From contig JAHBVH010000101.1 in NCBI GenBank assembly GCA_019637645.1, positions 1 through 26,707 of the forward strand: DNA of 26,707 nucleotides. The letters are read 5' to 3'. The position numbers and the translations under genes were made by a program. This document shows, one piece after another, positions 15,595 to 22,975 of this stretch. How positions within the stretch are numbered: the first letter of the stretch is position 1; each line of letters opens with the position of its first letter. Below the pieces are notes generated by a model. That model did no database searches and had not been told where the DNA came from. It saw nothing but the letters and a program-made list of their open reading frames with translations. This DNA comes from Caldilineaceae bacterium. GTDB taxonomy: Bacteria > Chloroflexota > Anaerolineae > Caldilineales > Caldilineaceae.

Positions 15595-16935
15595 TCAGCC
15601 GATGGCTTGGTAGCGGCGCAACACCTGATAAACGGCTTCACAGCCAAAGGCAATCGCATCAACCGGCACCCGTTCATTGGCGGCGTGAACGGTTGGCCCT
15701 GGATTGAAATCCTTGGGCAAGCGGAGCGGCAAGAAGCCATAATTTTGAATCCCCAGGCGGGCGAACATCCGGCCATCGGTAAAGCCCCCGACCATAGCCG
15801 GCATCGGCACAGCGTCGGGATCGAGATCGTGTAGAATACCCGTGAAGAGTGGGAAGAGCGTCATATCCACGTCGGCGCGGCCCGGGTCATGCCGGATCAG
15901 TTCAATCGACAAGGGCTCGCCCAGCAACTGCGCCAACTCCGCTTGGACATCCGCGGGCGTAAAGCCGGGCAGCAACCGGCCATCGAGTTCCAGCATAATT
16001 TCGCTGGGGATCACATTGGTCTTAAAGCCCCCTTGCACTACTGTCGCGTTGACGGTGTTATGGAGCAACGCGTCTAAGGGCCGGGCCAAGGTAACGCCTT
16101 CGGCAACCAGTTGATCAAGGATTCGATCACTCTGCGCCGGATCGCACAGTTGGGCCATGAGCGCGTCCAATGGCGCAGGGGCGGACTCGGCCAAAGTGGC
16201 TATCATCTGCTCCATCACCGGTGTGACATGGACCGGCAGCCGATTTTGATCGAGCGTGCTCAATACATGGCCCAACTTAGCCATCGCCCCACCACGCAAG
16301 GGCGAAGAACCATGGCCCCCTGGCCCCCGAAAGGTAGCACGCATCCAGCAAACCTGCTTTTCCGCCACCATGATCGAGTAGAAGCGCTGATCACCCACGT
16401 AGCTCGAAGAACCACCCCCCTCGCCAATGGCATACTTCGCGCCCGCAAATTGCTCGGGATGTTCTTCCACCAGAAAACGCGCGCCGTAATCACTGCCCGC
16501 CTCTTCATCGCTCATAATAGTGAGAATAATATCACCGGCGGGGGTAAAACCCTCGGCTTTGGCGCGGAGCAGCGCACAGAGCATCATCACCACGCCGCCC
16601 TTCATATCCAGCGCACCGCGGCCCCAGAGATAGTTATCCACCACCTTGGCCGCAAAGGGCGGCTGCGCCCACGCTTGATTAGCGGTCGTCACCACATCCA
16701 CATGGCCTTGCAAGACCAAGGCCGGGGCTTCTCCCCGCCCGGCTAACCGCGCGACGAGATTGGGGCGCTGCGGATCTTTGGCGAGAATGGTGGTCGTCAG
16801 GCCCGCGGCTTGGAGCAACTCATCAAGGTAGGCGACACAGGCGGCTTCATTGCCGGGGGGATTGGTGGTATCAAATTGAATGAGCTTCTGTAAAATTTCG
16901 ATGGGGCGTTCATAAATCGCATTCGCCATGGTCAT
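15595..16935 (-). CDS. M20 family metallopeptidase (ArgE/DapE/CPG2-like)
   Basis: This is a zinc-dependent exo- or dipeptidase/deacylase of 446 residues, cytoplasmic as no signal peptide is seen. Metal and catalytic residues are visible. The first zinc motif is GHVDVV (H78, D80) and the bridging Asp is D110 in WGRGALDMKGG. The general base and ligand are E144 and E145 in IMSDEEAGSDYG, with E172 in the GEGG segment. The lid/dimerisation domain starts at FRGPGGHGSSP, and the C-terminal ligand histidine is in PTVHAANERVP. AAAGGA lies just upstream; both the ATG at 16935 and the one at 16929 fit, the second with better spacing. Members act on N-acyl amino acids, succinyl-diaminopimelate or small peptides; sequence alone does not separate these. 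It stands alone, convergent with the protease gene. Confidence 0.92.
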   Translation of the reverse strand: MTMANAIYERPIEILQKLIQFDTTNPPGNEAACVAYLDELLQAAGLTTTILAKDPQRPNLVARLAGRGEAPALVLQGHVDVVTTANQAWAQPPFAAKVVDNYLWGRGALDMKGGVVMMLCALLRAKAEGFTPAGDIILTIMSDEEAGSDYGARFLVEEHPEQFAGAKYAIGEGGGSSSYVGDQRFYSIMVAEKQVCWMRATFRGPGGHGSSPLRGGAMAKLGHVLSTLDQNRLPVHVTPVMEQMIATLAESAPAPLDALMAQLCDPAQSDRILDQLVAEGVTLARPLDALLHNTVNATVVQGGFKTNVIPSEIMLELDGRLLPGFTPADVQAELAQLLGEPLSIELIRHDPGRADVDMTLFPLFTGILHDLDPDAVPMPAMVGGFTDGRMFARLGIQNYGFLPLRLPKDFNPGPTVHAANERVPVDAIAFGCEAVYQVLRRYQAIG

Positions 16936-16951
16936 TGCGTCCTTTCACGGC

Positions 16952-17317
16952 TCACCATTGATAGGCATTAAGAATCCAAAAGTTTCCAGCCAAGGGCACG
17001 CCCATCTGCTGCAGATTAGCAATCGCCCGCACAACATCGGCATAAGTCATATCGCGAGCTGGGTTATTATCTTGATAGGCAGCAAAAATACCAGCGTGGG
17101 CAGGATATTGTTCATGTAGCTGGACAAAGTCAGCGGGGTTATAGGTCAAGATGATCTGACCAGTTGCACGAACATGCGCAAAATGGATGGCATCAGCTTG
17201 GCCCGTTAAGGGTGGCTCTACTTCTGCCGGAATTTGTACGATATGACCGGCAGTCAGTAATAGCTGGCGCAGACGATAGGAAAAGGCGCAATCGTCAAGA
17301 TAGAGTTTGAGACCCAA
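16952..17317 (-). CDS. DUF5615 (PIN-like) putative toxin
   Basis: A 121-residue protein from a TTG at 17317, with GCAGGAG five bases upstream. This start makes the protein begin GLKLYLDDCAFSYRLRQLL, matching the usual K(L/F)YLDD N-terminus of DUF5615 proteins. An ATG at 17371 would add 18 unlikely residues and overlap the upstream gene by 77 bp. Other family-like segments are GQADAIHFAHV, IILTYNPADF and DMTYADVVRAIANL. DUF5615 has a PIN/Mut7-C-like fold and commonly sits beside DUF433 antitoxins, where it is thought to be an RNase-type toxin. The acidic pair in LYLDD and the Asp in NPADF are the likely catalytic carboxylates. It overlaps the antitoxin gene by 23 bp, so the two are translationally linked. 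Confidence 0.75.
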   Translation of the reverse strand: MGLKLYLDDCAFSYRLRQLLLTAGHIVQIPAEVEPPLTGQADAIHFAHVRATGQIILTYNPADFVQLHEQYPAHAGIFAAYQDNNPARDMTYADVVRAIANLQQMGVPLAGNFWILNAYQW

Positions 17318-17843
17318 ACACGACTCCTGCAGCGTGAAGATGTTGCTTTTCCTCAGCAGCCTCTTGTTCAACCAAATCCCGATTGACTGCGTAATAGACT
17401 TGGGCTTCTCTGATCTGGGCGACAGGTAGATCCATGTCAGACGCGGCTTCTTCTAGCGAGAGCTGGTTGGCGCGCATTTTATAGATCAACTGGCCGACCC
17501 GCATATTGCGCCCTTTTAGGTACAGCTGTTTATACCCTGTTTCTGGGCGAGCAACCAGATAGTCATAATGGTTAAAAAGTAGTGGCTCTACAGCTGGCAC
17601 GCTTAGCTCTTTACATTTATCAATGGTCCGCAACATCTCTGGTGTCACGCTTACAATACGACGGCCAGACAAAAGCTCGTTCACTACCCAGAGAAAAATA
17701 CCATAAGCTTGTTGCAACAGATCGGCGCGCGAACGTACGGCAAGCCGTTCGGCCAAATGATGCAACATGGTGGCTTCTGTCTCAGAGAGATCCACCTGAA
17801 CGCGTACTTTTTTGGGCGCGGCTATCTCGGTATGTGTGCTCAT
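17295..17843 (-). CDS. putative antitoxin, RHH-like N-terminus with DUF433-type C-terminus
   Basis: A 182-residue protein with GGAGG five bases before the ATG. The N-terminal VRVQVDLSETEATMLHHLAE followed by RSRADLLQQAYGIFLWVVNE looks like a ribbon-helix-helix DNA-binding unit (a beta strand and two helices). The C-terminal half (RNMRVGQLIYKMRANQLSLE, DMDLPVAQIREAQVYYAVNR) matches the DUF433 helix-turn-helix pattern of VapB45-type antitoxins. The usual role is to neutralise the toxin encoded just downstream and repress the operon. An inverted repeat overlaps the promoter, consistent with autoregulation. A gap of about 30 residues between the two parts (SVPAVEPLLFNHYDYLVARP) is unassigned. Assignment is from motif patterns and the adjacent DUF5615 gene, not a search. 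Confidence 0.75.
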   Translation of the reverse strand: MSTHTEIAAPKKVRVQVDLSETEATMLHHLAERLAVRSRADLLQQAYGIFLWVVNELLSGRRIVSVTPEMLRTIDKCKELSVPAVEPLLFNHYDYLVARPETGYKQLYLKGRNMRVGQLIYKMRANQLSLEEAASDMDLPVAQIREAQVYYAVNRDLVEQEAAEEKQHLHAAGVVFGSQTLS

Positions 17844-17876
17844 TTATCCTCCAGGCATTTTACACAACCTGACCAA

Positions 17877-17902
17877 ACTCCAATTTAACTCATTTTTGGA
17901 GT
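17877..17902. promoter_or_regulatory. inverted-repeat operator overlapping the toxin-antitoxin promoter
   Basis: ACTCCAA (17877-17883) and TTGGAGT (17896-17902) are perfect inverted half-sites 12 bp apart, that is 19 bp (about two helical turns) between half-site centres. One half-site lies in the -35/-10 spacer, and the other lies at the -10 edge and predicted start. This is the expected place for an autoregulating antitoxin to bind. Confidence 0.5.
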
Positions 17903-17910
17903 GTTGTCAA
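17883..17910 (-). promoter_or_regulatory. promoter of the toxin-antitoxin operon
   Basis: On the minus strand, a perfect -35 TTGACA (17910-17905), a 16-bp spacer and TTAAAT (17888-17883) as -10. The predicted start of transcription is about 33 nt before the antitoxin ATG. Confidence 0.55.
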
Positions 17911-17976
17911 GAAAAAATCCTAGAGCTAACCAGGCCCATCGCGAACTTGAAAAATGCGGGGTTAAAACCCTTGACG

Positions 17977-18012
17977 AACCGCGAAAAGCGCCTGCGGGCG
18001 CTTTTCGCGGTT
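17977..18012. terminator. perfect 16-bp hairpin at the left edge of the IS630 element
   Basis: AACCGCGAAAAGCGCC (17977-17992), a four-base loop TGCG, then the exact reverse complement (17997-18012). No T-run follows on the minus strand. If the IS is removed, the hairpin lies about 25 bp after the stop of the minus-strand ligase pair, so it may be that operon's original terminator. A REP-like palindrome is the alternative. Confidence 0.5.
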
Positions 18013-18094
18013 AGCTACCGGATTATGAACGTTAAGAAATAAATTCGGTAAAAGAAGGGCAGTGTGGTAGACTTGTGGGTAGGAGGAAAACCCA

Positions 18095-18385
18095 ATGCCT
18101 ACAATCAGAACCCTCACGCTAACGGCTGAACAAAAAGCCGAGTTAATCGACCTGCGGGATCGGGAACCGAAAGCCTACCTGCGGGAACGTGCCGCCGCCT
18201 TGCTCAAAATCGCCGAAGGTGCGGTGGCGAGTCAGGTAGCGCGCCAAGGTCTGCTGAAAACGCGGGATCCAGACAGCGTGTACGCCTGGCTGGACGCCTA
18301 CGAAGCACAGGGATGCGCCGGGTTAAGGATCAAGCCAGGCCGGGGCCGCAAGCCCTGTTTTTCCCCCTCAGCAACCAACGGCTGA
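18095..18385 (+). CDS. IS630 transposase, N-terminal frame (orfA)
   Basis: A 96-codon frame with GGAGG eight bases before the ATG. It encodes the helix-turn-helix DNA-binding part: LTAEQKAELIDLRD, YLRERAAALLKIAEG, then SVYAWLDAYEAQG and the basic linker IKPGRGRKPCF. These are the expected features of an IS630 N-terminus, which recognises the inverted repeats. The frame ends at a TGA (18383-18385) shortly after a T5C5 run (18358-18367). A +1 shift there would continue into the catalytic frame without losing conserved sequence. Confidence 0.8.
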   Translation: MPTIRTLTLTAEQKAELIDLRDREPKAYLRERAAALLKIAEGAVASQVARQGLLKTRDPDSVYAWLDAYEAQGCAGLRIKPGRGRKPCFSPSATNG

Positions 18386-18401
18386 GGCCGCCAAAACCGC
18401 C

Positions 18402-19253
18402 GTGCTGCAAGTGGTCAGGCGCACGCCCCGGTGCTTTGGCTACGCCGAGAGCCGCTGGCGGCTGGCACGGCTGGCGCAGCAGATTCCGTGGTTGTCCGGG
18501 CTGTCGAGGGCTGGGGTAAGTCAGGTGCTCACGCGTTTGGGCATCCACTACAAGCGGGGCCGGCACTATGTGCATAGTCCTGATACCCGCTACTGGGCGA
18601 AAGTGGACCTGATTGAGCAATGTCGCTTGCGTGCCTACTACGCCCCCGAACGCTATGTCTTGCTCTACCTGGATGAGTTGACCTTCTATCGCCAACCCAC
18701 CCTGGCCGCGGCCTATGAAGCGGCCGGTGACCAGCAGCCGTTGGCGTATCGTAGCCACCGCTGTGATACCGACAGCCGCATCCTGGGCGCGCTCAACGCC
18801 CTTACCGGTCAAGTGCACTATCGTCAGCGCAGTGCCATCACCCTCCCGACTTTAGCCGCCTTCTGGTACGACCTCTGCGCCGCTTACCCAGCCGCCGAAA
18901 CCATCTATGTCGTGCTCGACAACTGGCCCGTCCATTTTCATCCCGCAGTGCTCGCTCCCTTGCAACCCCAGCACTTGCCCTGGCCCCCCAAGTTGCCGCC
19001 TAACTGGCCCACTCAGCCCAGTGACACAGCCAGACATGATCTCTTGCCCATTCAACTCCTCTGTCTCCCCACCTATGCTTCCTGGCTCAACCCCATCGAG
19101 AAGCTCTGGCGCTGGTTGTATCAAGACTGTCTTCACCTCCATCGCCTGGCTGATGATTGGGATGCCCTCAAGGCACGGGTCAATACCTTCTTGGATCACT
19201 TTGCCCACGGCTCCGACCCTTTGCTTCGTTACGTCGGCCTTTTACCGATTTAA
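18402..19253 (+). CDS. IS630 transposase, catalytic DDE frame (orfB)
   Basis: This frame is open from before the T5C5 run; the GTG at 18402 is only the first start-like codon, and the natural product is probably a fusion with orfA. It reads TAEAAKTAVLQVVRRTPRCF (second HTH region) and then the DDE catalytic domain. The first Asp is in LLYLDELTFY, the second in YVVLDNWPVHFH, and the Glu is in ASWLNPIEKLWRWLYQD. All three catalytic acids are present, so the enzyme should be active if the frames are joined. The final codons overlap the right inverted repeat. The frame change means a programmed +1 shift, inactivation, or a sequencing error in the homopolymers. Confidence 0.82.
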   Translation: MLQVVRRTPRCFGYAESRWRLARLAQQIPWLSGLSRAGVSQVLTRLGIHYKRGRHYVHSPDTRYWAKVDLIEQCRLRAYYAPERYVLLYLDELTFYRQPTLAAAYEAAGDQQPLAYRSHRCDTDSRILGALNALTGQVHYRQRSAITLPTLAAFWYDLCAAYPAAETIYVVLDNWPVHFHPAVLAPLQPQHLPWPPKLPPNWPTQPSDTARHDLLPIQLLCLPTYASWLNPIEKLWRWLYQDCLHLHRLADDWDALKARVNTFLDHFAHGSDPLLRYVGLLPI

Positions 19254-19305
19254 TTTATTTACTCTCATTATCCGGATGCTATAACCAAGTTCTCGCTTGC
19301 CCTAC

Positions 19306-20418
19306 CTAGAGCAAACCATCTTTTGTCTCGGCGATCAAATGATCGACAACGGCTTTGAGGTCGCTGGTGTCGGCAAAGACGCGCAATTGACGATCGGCGC
19401 TGGTGCCATTCTGCAACATGCGTTCAATGGGTTCGATAAAGGAGCGCGTCCCTAGCTCGTCGATCTCTTCGCCGATCATCTCCAACAACTCGCGAATCAG
19501 GGCGCGGGTCGGTGCTTCAACGGATTTACCAAAGTCGATCATCTTGCCGTCCAGGCCATAGCGTGAGGCGCGCCAGCGGTTCTCTTCGATCAGATCGCGC
19601 CGATAGATGCGAAAGGTCAGGTTCTTGCGGCGCAGCTTCCAAAGCCAAAGCACCAGCGCTTGAAAGACCGCCGCAATGGCGATGGCTTCGTCCACACGGG
19701 TGCAGATATCACAGATGCGAAATTCTAAGGTTGGGTATTTGTGGTGCGGGCGCACATCCCACCAAATCTTGCTGGCGTCGGGGATGACCCCCACATTGGC
19801 TAGGGAGCGCACCAGGTTATCATACTCGGCTACCGTGCGGCAGATATCGGGGATGCCAGAGCGGGGGAAATCTTCAAAGACGACGGAGCGATAGCTCTTG
19901 AGCCCCGTCTTACGCCCCAGCCAAAAAGGACTGCTCGTGCTCAAAGCTAGCAGGTGGGGCAGCATGTAGCGCACGACATTCATCGTGTCCACGGCAAAGG
20001 CCCGATCTTCAATGCCAATGTGGACATGCATACCAAAGATCAGCAGCCGCTGCGCCAGCAACTGCATCTCTTCCAACACCCCTTGATAGCGGGGCAATGG
20101 TGTCACCGGCTGATCGAGCCAACTGCTAAAGGGGTGGGTGGCCGCGGCTACCACCGCCAACTCCTTTTGGGCCGCCAGCCCTACAATAAAGCTGCGCTGT
20201 TTGACGAGTTCTTCTTGCAGTTGGGCAATCGTCTCGCAGGCAGGCGTCCCCAGTTCAACCATGGATTGGTGCAGCTCGGGCTTGAGTTCGCGCTCCACCA
20301 TGATCACCCGTTCGTTATCAATAAACTGGGTGATAAACGAGCGCATTTCGCGCGTTTCTGGATCGATGATCTGATATTCTTCTTCAATGCCAAGGGAGAG
20401 CGAAGGGCGGGCGATCAT
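19306..20418 (-). CDS. carboxylate-amine ligase, GCS2/YbdK family (downstream copy)
   Basis: An ATP-dependent ligase of 370 residues in the type-2 glutamate-cysteine ligase family, with a glutamine-synthetase-like fold. Motifs: N-terminal [12 protein letters not shown] (metal-binding Glu cluster), [18 protein letters not shown], the metal-site [40 protein letters not shown] with E232, and [19 protein letters not shown]. All expected motifs are intact. YbdK-type enzymes show weak glutamate-cysteine ligase activity in vitro in E. coli; the physiological substrate is unknown for most. The ATG overlaps the TGA of the upstream paralogue by 4 bp (ATGA), so translation is coupled and equal amounts of both proteins are likely. 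True gamma-glutamylcysteine synthesis cannot be claimed from sequence. Confidence 0.9.
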   Translation of the reverse strand: MIARPSLSLGIEEEYQIIDPETREMRSFITQFIDNERVIMVERELKPELHQSMVELGTPACETIAQLQEELVKQRSFIVGLAAQKELAVVAAATHPFSSWLDQPVTPLPRYQGVLEEMQLLAQRLLIFGMHVHIGIEDRAFAVDTMNVVRYMLPHLLALSTSSPFWLGRKTGLKSYRSVVFEDFPRSGIPDICRTVAEYDNLVRSLANVGVIPDASKIWWDVRPHHKYPTLEFRICDICTRVDEAIAIAAVFQALVLWLWKLRRKNLTFRIYRRDLIEENRWRASRYGLDGKMIDFGKSVEAPTRALIRELLEMIGEEIDELGTRSFIEPIERMLQNGTSADRQLRVFADTSDLKAVVDHLIAETKDGLL

Positions 20419-21533
20419 GCGAGTTTCTCCGTCTCTGTCACAATAAAGTCCACGACTGCTTTGGCATCTTGGTTGGCGTTTTGCCAGTGCTGTACCTGCT
20501 GCGCAGCATTCGCCCCCCGTTGCAAAATTGTCTCCACATGGGCCAGTTCGTCTTCACTATTGAGCTTGTGCGCAAAGGGGGTGACAAAGGCCAGCAATTC
20601 GCGGATCAGCTCTGTGGCTGGGGCCATCTGCTCAATCCCCCAATCAATCAGCTTGCCGTCAAGCCCATAACGCACGGCGCGCCACTTGTTTTCGGCAATC
20701 AGCAGTCGCTCGTAGCTGCGAAAGGAGAGATTGCGCTGCCGCAGATCGACCATCCAAGCAACGGTGGCCTGAATAAGCGCCGTGACCGCCAAGGTATCCA
20801 GGCAGCTAGGCAGCATGTCACAGATGCGGATCACAAGGGTAGGGAAGCGATGATGGGGCATGATATCATAGCGCACGCGGCTGGCGTCCGGGATGCTATT
20901 GGTGCGCACGAGGGTGTCGATATAGCCGCGATATTCTTGGTAGCTGGCAAAGGAGCCGGGAATCCCCGTCCGCGGCAGGGCATCCATCAGAACCGCGCGA
21001 TAGCTCTTGAGCCCTGTGTTCCGACCATTCCAGAACGGACTACTCGTCGCCAAACAGAGAATATGGGGCAGCACATAGCGCATAGTGTTCATGACATCTA
21101 CCGCCAATTCGCGGTCTTCGACACCAATGTGGACCCGCAACCCAAAGGCCAGAATGCGCCGGGCAATCATCTGGGCATCTTCTAGAATCGCCCGGTAGCC
21201 CGGCATCACTTCGCTACGCCCTTCCCAATGGCTAAAGGGATGGGTCCCCGATGCCGCTAGTTGACAACCACTGCTGTTGGCAAATTCCAGCATCTGGGTA
21301 CGCATGCGCAAAAGTTGCCCACGCGCCTCCTTAATATCAGCAGCTACCGGTGTCCCCACTTCAATGACTGCTTCACCAATCTGCTGGGCAAAATCAGTCG
21401 CAGTCGTCCGTTCATTGACCACCATGCGATCGCGCGACATCGATTGACGCACATAGCCCAGCAATTCACGGCTGGCGGGATCGATCAGTTGATACTCTTC
21501 TTCGATGCCAATATTGTAGGATGGATGATACAT
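20415..21533 (-). CDS. carboxylate-amine ligase, GCS2/YbdK family (upstream copy, altered motif)
   Basis: A 372-residue paralogue of the next gene, clearly related along its length. It shows [58 protein letters not shown] and [18 protein letters not shown]. The key difference is in the PTLxxRICD motif: this copy has Val234 (PTLVIRICD), where the downstream copy has Glu. In glutamine-synthetase-like folds this strand supplies acidic metal ligands, so the loss may lower or change activity. I infer that the two could form a heteromer with one altered subunit, or act on different substrates. AGGGA lies very close to the ATG at 21533, so the binding site is weak. It is the first gene of a two-gene operon. 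Confidence 0.88.
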   Translation of the reverse strand: MYHPSYNIGIEEEYQLIDPASRELLGYVRQSMSRDRMVVNERTTATDFAQQIGEAVIEVGTPVAADIKEARGQLLRMRTQMLEFANSSGCQLAASGTHPFSHWEGRSEVMPGYRAILEDAQMIARRILAFGLRVHIGVEDRELAVDVMNTMRYVLPHILCLATSSPFWNGRNTGLKSYRAVLMDALPRTGIPGSFASYQEYRGYIDTLVRTNSIPDASRVRYDIMPHHRFPTLVIRICDMLPSCLDTLAVTALIQATVAWMVDLRQRNLSFRSYERLLIAENKWRAVRYGLDGKLIDWGIEQMAPATELIRELLAFVTPFAHKLNSEDELAHVETILQRGANAAQQVQHWQNANQDAKAVVDFIVTETEKLA

Positions 21534-21583
21534 AGTCCCTGCGCTTGTTCAACAACGACGCAACTGATCAAGCAAGCATAGTC

Positions 21584-21645
21584 GTGGGGCAGAAGTCAGA
21601 AGTCAGGGGACAGATTCTGCCTTCTGACTTCTGTCCCCTGCCCAC
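21584..21645. repeat. compound inverted repeat built from CAGAAGT-type units, after the L,D-transpeptidase gene
   Basis: CAGAAGTCAGAAGTCAG (21590-21606) pairs with CTGCCTTCTGACTTCTG (21617-21633), one mismatch. GGGGACAG (21606-21613) can alternatively pair with CTGTCCCC (21631-21638), and GTGGGGCAG with CTGCCCAC at the outside. It starts 6 bp after the transpeptidase stop (minus strand), so it may act as its terminator, though no T-run follows. It is also only about 50 bp upstream of the ligase operon. Confidence 0.75.
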
Positions 21646-21650
21646 GCCTT

Positions 21651-22664
21651 CTAATAGTACACATTCACTTCTGTACCCACCTCGGCCCAGCCAAAGAGAA
21701 ATTCCGCTTCGCTAGGGCGCATATTGACACAGCCGTGGCTAATGGGCACGCCAAAGCTGTTATGCCAATACGCGCCATGCACGGCGTAGTCACTCCAGAA
21801 ATACATGACCCACGGCACATCGGGAATGTCATAGCCAGGGCCTATCATACGCTGTTTGACATATTTGAGCCCAATGCGGTAGCGTCCGGTTACCGTTGGG
21901 GTAGAAGCCTTGCCGGAGCTGATAATCGTGTTGAGCACAATAGTGCTGCCCTGCCAAGCCGTCAGGGTTTGTGCCGAGAGGTTGATGTCAATCCGTTTTG
22001 TTCCAGCCGCTGGGGCATAGGTGAGATTCGCCTGGCTGGCGCTACCGGTCACTTGTAGACGTTGCCCAACATAGATATGATTGGGATTACTCACCCCATT
22101 GATCCCCATGAGTTGCTGCAAGGATACGCCATAACGCTGGGCAATTTGGGAGAGCGTTTCCCCCCGCTGCACGATGTGCGTTCCACTGCTGCTAGGGGCC
22201 GTATAGGTGCTGCTGACGCTGCTTCCCCCACCACTGCGCACCCGCAACTGCTGGCCGATCCAAACGTGATTGGGATTCGTCAAGCCATTGAGGCTCATCA
22301 ATTCCGCCACCGTCATGCCCTGTAAAGAAGCGATCAACGAGAGGGAATCGCCTCGTCCTACGGTTACATAGCTGCCACCCTGGCTAACAACCGCATTCGT
22401 ATTCCCACCACTGCCATCGGGAATCACTAAGCGCTGACCGGTATAAATGTAATTGGAGTTTGCAATACCATTGGTCGCGACCAAACTGCTCATGCTGACG
22501 CCATAGCGCCGTGCAATCTGCAAGAGTCCCTCGCCAGGCTGAACGACATGAATGCCCGCATAGGCGCTGACCGGCTGAGGCACCCAAAAAGCTGCCCAAC
22601 AAACAAGCAGAAACACGCATAGACGTAGGGGCCGGAAGTGATGATATCGTTTGGCAATCGCCAT
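21651..22664 (-). CDS. L,D-transpeptidase (YkuD) with three LysM domains
   Basis: An exported cell-wall enzyme of 337 residues. The signal peptide ends near residue 34 (LCVFLLVCWAAFWVPQPVSA). Three peptidoglycan-binding LysM repeats follow at ~38-82, ~98-142 and ~162-205 (for example HIVQRGETLSQIAQRYGVSL with NPNHIYVGQRLQV). The YkuD catalytic domain (~222-337) has H296 (VHGAYWHNSFG) and the active site SHGCVNMRPSEA with Cys312. Such enzymes form 3-3 crosslinks in peptidoglycan or attach proteins to it. AAGGAG is six bases before the ATG at 22664. It appears to be a single-gene unit, followed by a compound inverted repeat. Retention of Cys312 and both histidines indicates an active enzyme. 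Confidence 0.94.
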   Translation of the reverse strand: MAIAKRYHHFRPLRLCVFLLVCWAAFWVPQPVSAYAGIHVVQPGEGLLQIARRYGVSMSSLVATNGIANSNYIYTGQRLVIPDGSGGNTNAVVSQGGSYVTVGRGDSLSLIASLQGMTVAELMSLNGLTNPNHVWIGQQLRVRSGGGSSVSSTYTAPSSSGTHIVQRGETLSQIAQRYGVSLQQLMGINGVSNPNHIYVGQRLQVTGSASQANLTYAPAAGTKRIDINLSAQTLTAWQGSTIVLNTIISSGKASTPTVTGRYRIGLKYVKQRMIGPGYDIPDVPWVMYFWSDYAVHGAYWHNSFGVPISHGCVNMRPSEAEFLFGWAEVGTEVNVYY

Positions 22665-22902
22665 ACTCTACTCCTTATAAAAGAGTGGTCGAAAGAGCAC
22701 CTTTGAAGCGTACCGAAGAAAGTGTAACTGGACTGTAAAAAACGCGATAGGTGCGCTGTGATGCCAGCGTAGAAGTTCAAGAGCGCTGCCACACGCTTAA
22801 TCAAGTCGAATTTTGCTCAAGTTTACTATAGACCATCCGCATCGACCAACCGTTAGGAAGCCGATCATCAAGAATGGAGGCAAGGGGGATGCGCGGTCGT
22901 TT

Positions 22903-22930
22903 CAGTTGTAAACAGCCCCCCTGACAACTG
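22903..22930 (-). terminator. candidate hairpin after the enolase-superfamily gene
   Basis: CAGTTGT (22903-22909) pairs with ACAACTG (22924-22930), with an inner CAG/CTG around a C-run. It lies about 45 bp past the stop at 22976. No T-run follows, so support is weak. The rest of the 311-bp gap 22665-22975 shows no gene. Confidence 0.3.
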
Positions 22931-22975
22931 TCCACCCACCGAAAAGCAGAGTCCCTTTTGCACCAGCACCCAGCG

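Larger units (their letters stand above)
18014..19279 (+). mobile_element. IS630-family insertion sequence, 1266 bp
   Basis: The ends are imperfect inverted repeats, 18014-18055 and 19238-19279, matching at 32 of 42 ungapped positions (both contain CCGGAT and TCGGTAAAAG). They are flanked by TA on each side (18012-18013 and 19280-19281), the TA target duplication expected of IS630/Tc1-type elements. Inside is one transposase gene in two frames. The element sits between the ligase operon and the toxin-antitoxin promoter and disrupts no recognisable gene. Good preservation of both ends suggests recent insertion. Confidence 0.85.

Noticed and set aside
16111..16746. 211-residue open frame on the + strand opposite the M20 peptidase
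   Set aside because: It is antisense to a gene with intact catalytic motifs, has a His/Arg-rich composition typical of a reverse-strand shadow, and no ribosome binding site.
19954..21185. Two 238-residue + strand open frames (19954-20670 and 20469-21185)
   Set aside because: They are shadows of the two ligase paralogues at matching relative positions, which is expected when parent genes are duplicated, not independent evidence of coding.
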